14,689 nt of DNA from Bacteroidales bacterium (GCA_028700615.1 JAQVSH010000024.1:1-14689), one strand, 5' to 3'. Positions 6,570-14,221 are shown, counted from the stretch's first letter. A program made the numbers and translations. The notes: generated from the letters alone by a model not told the origin.

Positions 6570-7787
6570 ATGAATTTTGCCTTCTATATTGCCCGACGGT
6601 ATCTTTTTGCCAAAAAATCCCAACACGTCATTAATCTCATCTCCGGGATTTCTCTGGTCGGAATTATGATTGGAACCATGAGCATGATCATCGTGCTATC
6701 CGCCATGAACGGGCTGGATCTGCTGATGACCTCTCTCTACAGTTCTTTTGACCCAGACATTAGAATCACTCCTGCCGAAGGAAAAACCTTTTCTCCCTCC
6801 GGGGAACAAAAAAAGGCTCTGGAGAAATCTTCATTTGTACTGTCATTTTCCGAAGTGTTGGAGGATGATGTCATGCTGATGTATAATGAAAACCAGCATT
6901 TTGTAATTCTTAAAGGAGTAGATGATAATTTTCTAAAGGTATGCAGGATTGACTCCATGCTGAGCGAAGGCGTATATTTTACCTCCAACACCAATCCCGA
7001 CCGCGGCATTCTCGGGGTCGGGGCCCAGCAATACCTTGGACTGTCCAACCCCCTTTTCACAGAAATCAATATCTATGCTCCGGTAAAATCGGGAACCCTT
7101 TTGAGTCCTGAAAATGCATTCAGGCGGAGAAATCTTACGATTACGGGAGTTTTTGACATTGAAGAAGAAAGCAACACAAAATATTTACTCACCTCTCTTG
7201 ACTATGCCCGGGAAATTTTTCAGCAGGAAACCGGCATCAGCGCTATAGAAATCAGGGTAAATCCTGAATATACGCGTGAAAAAGCCGCGGAGAATCTGAA
7301 ACAGATTTTTGGAGATTCCTGCAAAATCAAAACCCTGGAAGAGCAAAGAGAGTCATTCTACAAGGTTTCCCGTACAGAAAAATGGGCCATATTTCTTATT
7401 CTGTCGTTTATCCTGCTCATTTCTTCTTTCAATATCATCGGATCGTTGTCTATGTTAATTATAGAAAAACAACAAGATATTGTCAACCTGCAAAGCATAG
7501 GAGCCGGAAAGCGGCTCATCTCCAATATTTTTTTGACGGAAGGATGGTTAATTTCCTGGCTGGGAACGCTGGGGGGCCTTCTTCTGGGAGGCATCATCTG
7601 TTGGCTGCAAATAGAATTTGGATGGATTAAAATTGCCGCCGAAGGAAATTTTATTTTTGAAGCCTATCCGGTATCTCTGAAAATTTCTGATTTTTTCCTA
7701 ACCGGAGCCACAGTGTTGGGAATAGGTTGGATTACCGCCTGGATTCCGGCACGGATCATCGTAAAAAAATATATACAAAATGGATAA
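6570..7787 (+). CDS. LolC/LolE-like ABC transporter permease (FtsX/MacB superfamily)
   Basis: This 405-residue inner-membrane permease resembles the LolC/LolE subunits that extract lipoproteins from the inner membrane. An N-terminal transmembrane helix is at about 20-48, in the typical INLISGISLVGIMIGTM context. A large periplasmic domain follows (about 50-265, MacB_PCD-like). Three C-terminal helices are at about 270-297, 319-347 and 373-396, in the FtsX domain. This four-helix layout is standard for the family. No ATPase (LolD-like) gene is nearby, so its partner must be encoded elsewhere. In Bacteroidota such proteins are often annotated only as FtsX-like permease, and the lipoprotein role is inferred from similarity. 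The last 8 nt overlap the next gene. Confidence 0.82.
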   Translation: MNFAFYIARRYLFAKKSQHVINLISGISLVGIMIGTMSMIIVLSAMNGLDLLMTSLYSSFDPDIRITPAEGKTFSPSGEQKKALEKSSFVLSFSEVLEDDVMLMYNENQHFVILKGVDDNFLKVCRIDSMLSEGVYFTSNTNPDRGILGVGAQQYLGLSNPLFTEINIYAPVKSGTLLSPENAFRRRNLTITGVFDIEEESNTKYLLTSLDYAREIFQQETGISAIEIRVNPEYTREKAAENLKQIFGDSCKIKTLEEQRESFYKVSRTEKWAIFLILSFILLISSFNIIGSLSMLIIEKQQDIVNLQSIGAGKRLISNIFLTEGWLISWLGTLGGLLLGGIICWLQIEFGWIKIAAEGNFIFEAYPVSLKISDFFLTGATVLGIGWITAWIPARIIVKKYIQNG

Positions 7788-8343
7788 AGATATTCCCCGT
7801 TGTCTTGAGGTTTTACGTTCCGGAGGAGTTATCGCCTACCCCACCGATACGATCTGGGGGCTGGGCTGCGACGCAACCCGGGCTGACGCTGTAGAAAAAA
7901 TATATTCCATCAAACAACGAAGTCAGGCGCAAAGTCTTTTGATTCTGCTTGAACATGAAGGACAACTCACCCGGTATCTCAAAGAAGTCCCCGAAATTGC
8001 ATACCAGCTTATCGAAGTCAGCGACAAACCCCTGACCATTATTTATCCGGAAGCCAGAAATCTTGCTCCCAATCTATTGGCAGAAGACGGAAGCATCGGA
8101 ATCCGTATCGTCAGAGATGCATTCTGTGAAAAACTACTGGCGGCTTTCCGGAAACCCATCGTTTCCACCTCAGCCAATCTTCACGGGGAGAAATCGCCGG
8201 CAGTATTTACAGAGATTTCTGAAGAGATCTTAAAAAAAGTAGATTATGTGGTTCAATGGAGGCAGGACGATACCAGCCGAAGCGCTGCATCCTCTATTCT
8301 AAAAATCGGTCAGAAGGGAGAAATCTCCATCATCAGACCCTGA
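7780..8343 (+). CDS. tsaC: Threonylcarbamoyl-AMP synthase (YrdC/Sua5 family)
   Basis: The enzyme makes threonylcarbamoyl-AMP from threonine, bicarbonate and ATP, the first step of the universal t6A37 modification of ANN-decoding tRNAs. At 187 residues it consists of the YrdC domain alone (TsaC type), without the extra C-terminal Sua5 domain. Visible motifs are PTDTIWGLGCD (21-31), the basic I-KQR segment, SIGIRIV, and STSAN, which lines the nucleotide pocket. The start codon lies 8 nt before the permease stop, so the two are coupled. The stop codon forms part of a small inverted repeat shared with the convergent rimM stop. Confidence 0.92.
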   Translation: MDKDIPRCLEVLRSGGVIAYPTDTIWGLGCDATRADAVEKIYSIKQRSQAQSLLILLEHEGQLTRYLKEVPEIAYQLIEVSDKPLTIIYPEARNLAPNLLAEDGSIGIRIVRDAFCEKLLAAFRKPIVSTSANLHGEKSPAVFTEISEEILKKVDYVVQWRQDDTSRSAASSILKIGQKGEISIIRP

Positions 8344-8364
8344 AACCCACTCCGCAGATTCAGG
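8339..8364. repeat. 6-bp inverted repeat joining the convergent stops of tsaC and rimM
   Basis: CCTGAA (8339-8344) pairs with TTCAGG (8359-8364) across a 14-nt loop. The left arm contains the tsaC TGA and the right arm contains the rimM TGA on the other strand. It could form a short hairpin in either transcript, but there is no U-tract on either side, so it is at best a weak bidirectional terminator. The gap between the two genes is only 16 nt. Confidence 0.3.
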
Positions 8365-8884
8365 AAAATAAATCCATCAATCCCTCAGGGGCATTGATTT
8401 GCACAACAAAAGATTTTTCATCAATCCTTTCGATGATATCCTCGTGTACGGGCACAAGGATCTCTTTCCCGTCCGGACCCTCAATGGAAAACAATACATT
8501 CTCCCCGTAATAAAGAATTTCTGTGATCTTCCCGATGACTCCATGCTGAGAGTCTTTCACCTGATAACCAATCAAATCCTCCAGGTCAGGATCGGTTTCC
8601 CCTGAGATTCCGGAAATCGGCGGAACATATTGCACTTCGGTTCCGATATAAGCGGCAGCCGTCGCTTCATCGGAGATTTCATCAAAACCGATGATCAGAG
8701 ATTTATCCGAATGCCATTCAATACTGCTAATAAAAAAAGGAACAGGAATTCCCTCAATGATCAGGAATACCTGTTCCAACTCTTCCACATAATCCTCTAA
8801 CAAATTTTCGGAGATCAGCATAAACTCTCCGTGATAACCGTGCAACCTGGTCAGAACACCTAGTGTACTATACCTGCCGGCCAC
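8360..8884 (-). CDS. rimM: 16S rRNA processing / 30S maturation protein RimM
   Basis: RimM binds ribosomal protein S19 in the 30S head and helps late 30S maturation. It has 174 residues. The N-terminal RimM barrel begins with YSTLGVLTRLHGYHGEFML, the typical GxxxxxHGxxGE pattern. The C-terminal PRC barrel (about 92-174) includes DLIGYQVKD, GKITEILYYGENVLF, and the ending ILVPVHEDIIERID...VQINAPEGLMDL, close to the PEGLLDL terminal motif of the family. It starts 8 nt after the rpsP stop, the common rpsP-rimM pairing, and converges on tsaC. Confidence 0.93.
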   Translation of the reverse strand: MAGRYSTLGVLTRLHGYHGEFMLISENLLEDYVEELEQVFLIIEGIPVPFFISSIEWHSDKSLIIGFDEISDEATAAAYIGTEVQYVPPISGISGETDPDLEDLIGYQVKDSQHGVIGKITEILYYGENVLFSIEGPDGKEILVPVHEDIIERIDEKSFVVQINAPEGLMDLFS

Positions 8885-8892
8885 CTCATCTA

Positions 8893-9435
8893 TTATTGGG
8901 CTGCTTCTTCTGTTGCTTCGGCAGCGGGCTGTTCTTCTGCTTCCTCAGCAGAGGCTTCGGCAGAGGCCTCAGCAGCTGCAGCCAGTTTTTTGGCTACTTT
9001 TTTTGCAATAATTTCTTTGGTTTTGGATTCTTCAGCAAGTTTCTTTTTGATATCATCCTCTTTAGCTTGCTTCAAAGAAGCACTCTTCGCCTCAATTTTA
9101 CTCTCTTTTTCCTGAAGCCACTTGTTGAAACGGACTTCTGCTTCTTCTGCAGAAAAAGCACCTTTTAAAACTCCTTCCAGTAAGTGTTTTTTCATCAAAA
9201 CCCCTTTGAAAGATAATACGGATTTTGCAGTCTCCGTCGGTTGAGCGCCCTTTTGCAGCCAAGTCAATGCTCTATCGAAGTCTAATTCGATAGTAGCAGG
9301 ATTCGTATTGGGGTTATAAGACCCGATACGCTCGATAAACTTGCCATCCCGTGGCGCCCTGCTGTCAGCTACTACAATGTGAAAGAAGGGATATCCCTTT
9401 TTCCCCTGTCTAGCAAATCTGATTTTTACAGGCAT
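8893..9435 (-). CDS. rpsP: 30S ribosomal protein S16 with long C-terminal extension
   Basis: S16 is an early-binding protein of the 30S body. The first 80-90 residues are a normal S16 core: MPVKIRFARQGKKGYPFFHIVVADSRAPRDGKFIERIGSY... is unmistakable. The protein is 180 residues, roughly twice the usual bacterial length. The extra part is a Lys/Glu-rich, probably helical stretch (about 110-150) followed by a low-complexity Ala/Glu tail over the last 25 or so residues. Extended S16 proteins of this kind are known in Bacteroidota. It heads the rpsP-rimM pair and has a -7 type promoter element about 55 nt upstream. Confidence 0.96.
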   Translation of the reverse strand: MPVKIRFARQGKKGYPFFHIVVADSRAPRDGKFIERIGSYNPNTNPATIELDFDRALTWLQKGAQPTETAKSVLSFKGVLMKKHLLEGVLKGAFSAEEAEVRFNKWLQEKESKIEAKSASLKQAKEDDIKKKLAEESKTKEIIAKKVAKKLAAAAEASAEASAEEAEEQPAAEATEEAAQ

Positions 9436-9489
9436 ACAATTTTACGCTTTAAGTGAATAAATAAACCTATCTTTTTGTTTTTGAGTCTG

Positions 9490-9497
9490 CAAAGATA
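9490..9497 (-). promoter_or_regulatory. Possible -7 promoter element for rpsP-rimM
   Basis: On the minus strand TATCTTTG is a full match to TAnnTTTG, with transcription predicted near 9484 and a leader of about 50 nt. No good -33 TTTG sits at the expected distance; the closest, TTCG at 9515-9512, is 14 nt away. The element lies just downstream of the lspA stop and overlaps a small palindrome (separate entry). Confidence 0.45.
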
Positions 9498-9510
9498 TAT
9501 AAAAATCTTT
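9491..9510. repeat. AT-rich inverted repeat over the rpsP promoter
   Basis: AAAGAT (9491-9496) and ATCTTT (9505-9510) form a 6-bp inverted repeat with an 8-nt A/T spacer. It covers the putative -7 element of rpsP and reaches into the lspA stop codon. It could be an operator-like site or part of a weak lspA 3' hairpin. AT-rich sequence gives such repeats by chance. Confidence 0.25.
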
Positions 9511-10141
9511 ACGAAGCAGTATCCTCCATAAAAACCTTCCGATAAAAGATCAAAATAATGAGTACGCCAATCGTAATCGAAGTATCGGCCAGGTTAAAAA
9601 CAGGTCTGAAAAAGACAAAAGGCTCTGCGGGCCATATTGGAAACCAACTGGGGAAGTGACCGCTAAAAATAGGGAAATACAGCATATCCACGACCTTTCC
9701 GTGAAGAAATCCGGCATAACCTCCCCCCTGGGGAAATAATTCGGCTACGTGGTACTGACTGTCACTGAAAATCACTCCATAAAACACGCTGTCGATAATA
9801 TTTCCGACCGCTCCGGCAAGCACCAGAGCAAGACTATAGATAAAACCCTTAGCAGTTCTGCGCCTGATCAATTGATTAATCCACCAGCCAATCAGACAAA
9901 CTGTTGCAATCCTGAAGAGGGAAAGCAATAATTTTCCGATCTCTCCTCCGAATTCCATTCCGAAGGCCATTCCATTATTCTCAGTAAAATGAATAATAAA
10001 CCAATCCCCCAGCACATGAAACTCCTGACCGAGCGTCATATGGGTCTTTATCCAGATTTTTACAATCTGATCCAGCAGCAGGATAAAAAATACCAATCCC
10101 CAAACCTTCCGGTTCATAGAAACCCTCGTGGAAACCTTCAT
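9509..10141 (-). CDS. lspA: Lipoprotein signal peptidase (signal peptidase II)
   Basis: LspA is the inner-membrane aspartyl protease that removes signal peptides from prolipoproteins. The catalytic pair is visible: Asp117 in GAVGNIIDS and Asp186 in FNLADTSI. The conserved ENNGMAFG (54-61) and VVDML (150-154) are also present. Membrane helices are at about 13-31, 68-92, 100-121 and 186-203. At 210 residues it is longer than the roughly 165-residue E. coli enzyme. The extra sequence is mainly the loop between the two catalytic aspartates (about 123-178), rich in aromatic residues, glycine and proline. The start at 10141 leaves 9 nt after the dksA-like stop; an in-frame ATG at 10117 (MNRKVWG) is an alternative. 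Confidence 0.93.
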   Translation of the reverse strand: MKVSTRVSMNRKVWGLVFFILLLDQIVKIWIKTHMTLGQEFHVLGDWFIIHFTENNGMAFGMEFGGEIGKLLLSLFRIATVCLIGWWINQLIRRRTAKGFIYSLALVLAGAVGNIIDSVFYGVIFSDSQYHVAELFPQGGGYAGFLHGKVVDMLYFPIFSGHFPSWFPIWPAEPFVFFRPVFNLADTSITIGVLIILIFYRKVFMEDTAS

Positions 10142-10150
10142 GATCCTCTG

Positions 10151-10540
10151 CTACCGGTTTTGTTCTTCTTTAGCTTCAATACTTAAAGTGGCATGAGGAA
10201 CCGCACGAAGTCTCTCTTTAGGAATAAGCTGTCCTGTTTCACGGCAGATCCCGTATGTCTTGTTCTCAATCCTGACCAGAGCGGCCTGCAAATGATTAAT
10301 GAATTTTTGCTGACGTTGAGCCAGACGACCGGCTTCTTCCTTAGACAGCGTAGCAGCACCCTCCTCCAAAACCTTAAAAGTAGGAGAAGTATCCTCCGTA
10401 TCATTACTTGTACTATGGGTTATTGCACTTTTCAACAATTCATAATCATTTTTGGCTTGTTCCAATTTACCTAATATGAGCTCTTTAAACTCGGCCAGAT
10501 CTTCATCTGAATACCTGACTTTTTTTTCTACTGTTGACAT
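10151..10540 (-). CDS. TraR/DksA-family transcriptional regulator with degenerate zinc finger
   Basis: This 129-residue protein resembles DksA, which binds in the RNA polymerase secondary channel and modulates initiation, often together with ppGpp. I chose the ATG at 10540 (MSTVEKK) because the longer frame would run back over the ileS stop. A helical, probably coiled-coil region spans about 12-95. The C-terminal finger region is YGICRETG...IPKERLRAVPHATLSIEAK. Of the four zinc cysteines of E. coli DksA only C99 remains; the others are T102, S120 and A123. The acidic coiled-coil tip motif DxxDxA is not clear; D47-x2-D50-x-S52 is the nearest. The surrounding ERLRAVPHATLS is strongly DksA-like. 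It sits between ileS (53 nt) and lspA (9 nt). Confidence 0.85.
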   Translation of the reverse strand: MSTVEKKVRYSDEDLAEFKELILGKLEQAKNDYELLKSAITHSTSNDTEDTSPTFKVLEEGAATLSKEEAGRLAQRQQKFINHLQAALVRIENKTYGICRETGQLIPKERLRAVPHATLSIEAKEEQNR

Positions 10541-10593
10541 AGCTCTTCGTTTTAATTTCAATAAATATAAGCATTCTTTTTGTAATAGACTAC

Positions 10594-13500
10594 TCAACCC
10601 TGAACTTTCTCCAATCGCACCCACAGGGTACAATCATCCAGTTCAATCTGTTTCCCGTCTTCTATTTTCTCTGCCGTTATAATTTCATCAGCCAGCACCT
10701 GGGATGCAATATAATCTCTGTAATTTCTAACCACCGTGCGGATCATCTCATGATCTTCAATACAAATACGAATCCTGTCGGTTACTTCAAACTGACTGTC
10801 CTTGCGTAAATTCTGGATCCGGTTAATGATCTCTCTGGCCATTCCCTCATTTTTCAAATCTTCCGTAAGAACAATATCCAGGGCAACCGTAAGTTTCCCT
10901 TCATTGGCTACCAACCATCCGGGAATGTCCTCGGAAATAATTTCAACATCTTCGGGTGTAAGATCCACTCTCTGATTGTCCACCGTCAGGGTATAGGCAT
11001 TTTCCTTCTCAAATAAAGCAATATCCTGTTGTGAAAAACCTGCAATCGCCAGAGATATTCCTTTCATTAGCTTACTATACTTTGGCCCGAGCGTTTTAAA
11101 ATTGGGTTTGATTTTCTTCACCAGAATGCCGGTAGTATCTTCAATATAATCTATCTCTTTGACATTGACCTCATTCAAAATCAAGTGCTTTACCGCCTCA
11201 ATCTTTTCTTTGAAACCTTCTTCAACCAAAGGAATCATCATTCGGGTAAGAGGCTGACGCACACGAATATTTACTTTCCTGCGCAAAGCCAGTACCAGAG
11301 AAGAAATCCGCTGGGCAATATCCATTCTCTCTTCCAGATCCGGATCAATCTCCTGTTCGGAATAAACCGGGAAATTGGCTAAATGTACCGAAGAAGATGA
11401 ATCTTTCCGGGTAACCCCGTTCAAATCACGGAAAAGCTGATCACTATAAAAAGGAGCCACCGGAGCCGCCAGTTTGGATACCGTCAGCAAACATGCATAC
11501 AGGGTTTGGTAGGCTGCCAGTTTGTCCGGATTCATTTCACCTCCCCAGAAACGTTTACGATTCAGCCGGACATACCAGTTACTGAGATTTTCGGTAACAA
11601 AATCAGAAATGAGCCTTCCGGCACGGGTCGGTTCATAATCCTCATAAGCCAGGGTAACTTCTTTAATCAGCGTATTCAGCAGAGATATAATCCATCGGTC
11701 AATTTCAGGTCTTTGTTCCAGAGGAATCTCCGGTTCACTGAAATCAAAATGGTCCACATTTGCATACAAAGCAAAAAATGAATATGTATTATACAAGGTT
11801 CCGAAAAACTTCCGGGTCACCTCATCCACTCCGTCCATATCAAATTTCAGATTATCCCACGGAGAAGCGTTGGTAATCATATACCAGCGAACAGCATCCG
11901 AACCGGAACGATCTATAGCGGAAAAAGGATCCACTGCATTTCCCAGTCGTTTGGACATTTTGTTCCCGTTCTTATCGAGTACCAGCCCATTGGATATCAC
12001 CGCCCTGAAAGCGACCGAATCAAAAATCATCGAAGCGATCGCATGAAGCGTGAAAAACCACCCGCGGGTCTGATCTACTCCTTCAGCAATAAAGTTGGCG
12101 GGGAAAATCTTACCGCTTTCCAGTGCCTCCTTATTTTCAAACGGATAGTGCACCTGAGCATAAGGCATGGCTCCGGAATCAAACCAGACATCAATAAGAT
12201 CCTTCTCCCTGTACATAGGCTCTCCCTTATCCGAAACCAAAAGAATACGGTCAACATAAGGCCTGTGCAAATCTATTTTCTGATAATTCTCCGGGCTATA
12301 ATCTCCGGGAATAAAATCTTCATACGGATTTGAATCCATCACTTTGGCCTCTACCGATTTACGGATTTCCGACAGAAGTTCTTCCATCGAACCGATACAT
12401 TTCTCCTGACTTCCGTCTTCGGTCCTCCAGATCGGGAGGGGCGTCCCCCAGAATCTGCTGCGGGACAAATTCCAATCCTGAAGGTTCTCCAGCCACTTCC
12501 CAAACCTGCCCGTACCGGTAGACTGAGGTTTCCAAAAAATAGTATCATTCAGTTCCATCATCCTCTCTCTGGCAGCAGTCGTCTTGACAAACCAGGAATC
12601 CAGCGGATAATACAGAACGGGTTTATCCGTACGCCAGCAATGGGGATAAGTATGGGTATGTTTTTCTATCCGGAAAGCCAGACCCTGCTGTTTCAGCATG
12701 ACGCACAAATCCACATCCAGCGTCGGATCCTTCTCCGTCAATTCAGGATCATAAGCATTTTTTACAAACCGCCCGGCGAACTCCTTATAAAGAGAGGCAT
12801 TCACCGATTGCTTTAAAAATTCCGGATCCAGATCTTCCAACCTGAAGAATTTACCGGTGCGATCCACCATCGGCTGAAGATTGCCGTCACGGTCTATCAT
12901 CATTAAAGGCGGTATTCCGGAAATTTTGGCCACCCTGTCATCATCAGCCCCGAAAGTCGGAGCAATATGAACAATCCCTGTTCCATCGGCAGTAGTCACA
13001 TAATCGCCGCTGATTACCCTGAAAGCTTTTTCACCGGGATTCACCCAGGGAATGAGTTGTTCATAACAAATTCCAACCAAAGCGGAACCCGGCATTTCAT
13101 CCAGCACCTTCCAGGGAATCAGTTTGTCCCCCGGCTTGTACTCTTCGAAAGAAAGATCGGCTGCATTGGCACTAAAATACGAGGAAACCAGATCTTTTGC
13201 GATCACCAGAACCACAGGGTCTCCGGTGTATGGCTGAAAAGTCTTAATCCTGACATAAGTGATTCCGGAACCAACACACAAAGCGGTGTTGGAAGGCAGC
13301 GTCCAGGGAGTAGTAGTCCAGGCCAGAATATATAAAGGATCCTTTATCCCTGAGAAGAACCGTTCCGAGACCTCATTGCGGATGACCTTAAACTGCGCCG
13401 TACAGGTAGTGTCCTTCACATCTCTGTAACAACCCGGCTGATTCAGTTCATGAGTACTCAACCCGGTACCGGCTGCAGGAGAATACGGCTGAATGGTATA

Positions 13501-14025
13501 CCCCTTATATAGCAGATTTTTATTATATAATTGTTTAAGAAGCCACCAGAGGGTTTCTATATACCTGCTATCGTAAGTAATATAGGGATTTTTCATATCC
13601 ACCCAGTACCCCATCTTATCGGTCAGATTTTCCCAGAGATCCGTATACTTCATCACATCCCTGCGGCAGGTAGCATTGTATTCTTCTACAGAAATAGTCT
13701 TTCCTATATCTTCTTTGGTAATACCCAATGACTTTTCCACGCCAAGTTCCACGGGAAGTCCGTGAGTATCCCAGCCTGCTTTTCTCATCACCTCAAACCC
13801 CTGCATCGTTTTGTAACGACAAAAAATATCCTTAATCGTACGGGCCATCACGTGATGAATACCAGGAACTCCATTGGCAGAAGGAGGCCCTTCGTAAAAA
13901 ACAAATCCAGGCCTGCCCTTCCTGTTGATAAGGCTTTGCTCAAAAGTATTTTCCTTTTTCCACCGCTCCAGAATTTCCTCATTGATCCGGGGCAAATCCA
14001 GGCTTTTATATTCTTTAAAATTCAT
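10594..14025 (-). CDS. ileS: Isoleucyl-tRNA synthetase, type 2 (eukaryote-like), with GIHH signature
   Basis: This class I synthetase charges tRNA-Ile and edits misactivated valine. Its 1143 residues and the lack of a C-terminal zinc-finger Cys cluster fit the eukaryote-like IleRS2 type. In order: the N-terminal catalytic half with GPPSANG followed by G55-I56-H57-H58, where a canonical enzyme has HxGH; GWDTHGLPVE; the CP1 editing domain with TTTPWTLPSNTA (about 235-247) and GTGIVHIAPTFGADD (about 346-361); the catalytic KMSKR at 689-693; and an anticodon-binding helical domain plus type-2 C-terminal domain from about 740 on. The altered first motif is discussed under findings. It heads ileS-dksA-like-lspA and is divergent from ftsX. 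Confidence 0.96.
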   Translation of the reverse strand: MNFKEYKSLDLPRINEEILERWKKENTFEQSLINRKGRPGFVFYEGPPSANGVPGIHHVMARTIKDIFCRYKTMQGFEVMRKAGWDTHGLPVELGVEKSLGITKEDIGKTISVEEYNATCRRDVMKYTDLWENLTDKMGYWVDMKNPYITYDSRYIETLWWLLKQLYNKNLLYKGYTIQPYSPAAGTGLSTHELNQPGCYRDVKDTTCTAQFKVIRNEVSERFFSGIKDPLYILAWTTTPWTLPSNTALCVGSGITYVRIKTFQPYTGDPVVLVIAKDLVSSYFSANAADLSFEEYKPGDKLIPWKVLDEMPGSALVGICYEQLIPWVNPGEKAFRVISGDYVTTADGTGIVHIAPTFGADDDRVAKISGIPPLMMIDRDGNLQPMVDRTGKFFRLEDLDPEFLKQSVNASLYKEFAGRFVKNAYDPELTEKDPTLDVDLCVMLKQQGLAFRIEKHTHTYPHCWRTDKPVLYYPLDSWFVKTTAARERMMELNDTIFWKPQSTGTGRFGKWLENLQDWNLSRSRFWGTPLPIWRTEDGSQEKCIGSMEELLSEIRKSVEAKVMDSNPYEDFIPGDYSPENYQKIDLHRPYVDRILLVSDKGEPMYREKDLIDVWFDSGAMPYAQVHYPFENKEALESGKIFPANFIAEGVDQTRGWFFTLHAIASMIFDSVAFRAVISNGLVLDKNGNKMSKRLGNAVDPFSAIDRSGSDAVRWYMITNASPWDNLKFDMDGVDEVTRKFFGTLYNTYSFFALYANVDHFDFSEPEIPLEQRPEIDRWIISLLNTLIKEVTLAYEDYEPTRAGRLISDFVTENLSNWYVRLNRKRFWGGEMNPDKLAAYQTLYACLLTVSKLAAPVAPFYSDQLFRDLNGVTRKDSSSSVHLANFPVYSEQEIDPDLEERMDIAQRISSLVLALRRKVNIRVRQPLTRMMIPLVEEGFKEKIEAVKHLILNEVNVKEIDYIEDTTGILVKKIKPNFKTLGPKYSKLMKGISLAIAGFSQQDIALFEKENAYTLTVDNQRVDLTPEDVEIISEDIPGWLVANEGKLTVALDIVLTEDLKNEGMAREIINRIQNLRKDSQFEVTDRIRICIEDHEMIRTVVRNYRDYIASQVLADEIITAEKIEDGKQIELDDCTLWVRLEKVQG

Positions 14026-14040
14026 AAACCAATCATTTAA

Positions 14041-14066
14041 CGGTTACGGACCTAATCCTATAACCG
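14041..14066 (-). repeat. Inverted repeat in the ileS leader
   Basis: CGGTTA (14041-14046) and TAACCG (14061-14066) are perfectly complementary. Inside them GGA (14048-14050) pairs with TCC (14056-14058) around a 5-nt loop. On the ileS transcript this would be a small stem-loop at or just after the predicted start site, about 15 nt before the ATG. It may affect mRNA stability or initiation. No U-tract follows, so it does not look like a terminator. Confidence 0.4.
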
Positions 14067-14067
14067 G

Positions 14068-14075
14068 CAAATATA
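14068..14075 (-). promoter_or_regulatory. Possible -7 promoter element for ileS
   Basis: On the minus strand TATATTTG matches TAnnTTTG and lies about 43 nt upstream of the ileS start, predicting transcription from about 14062 and a leader of about 36 nt. No TTTG or TTG is present at the normal -33 distance, so support is partial. The remaining intergenic sequence (14076-14164) shows no gene, tRNA or clear repeat. Confidence 0.4.
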
Positions 14076-14164
14076 AAAATACCAACTTTAATACCTGCAC
14101 TTTTCTTTCCACAAATCATTCTTTTCAGAATTAAACACGTTCAAGTCATGCATTTTGAAACGCT

Positions 14165-14197
14165 TTTGTTCAAAGCCGGAAATAATTAGTAACTTTG
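14165..14197 (+). promoter_or_regulatory. Bacteroidetes-type promoter for ftsX
   Basis: TTTG (14165-14168) is followed after 21 nt by TAACTTTG (14190-14197), a full match to the -7 consensus TAnnTTTG. Transcription would begin near 14203, giving a leader of only about 20 nt before the ftsX ATG. The spacing is slightly longer than at the tig promoter (18 nt). Confidence 0.6.
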
Positions 14198-14221
14198 TAG
14201 ACTTTTGCAGAATACTCTTCC

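Noticed and set aside
8863..9168. 101-codon plus-strand ORF rich in Phe, Cys and Gly that looks like a membrane protein
   Set aside because: It is the complement of the low-complexity Ala/Glu/Lys tail of S16, which explains its composition.
10541..10633. Upstream extension of the DksA-like gene to 10633
   Set aside because: Would run back over the ileS stop and add 31 non-conserved residues; MSTVEKK at 10540 fits the family length.
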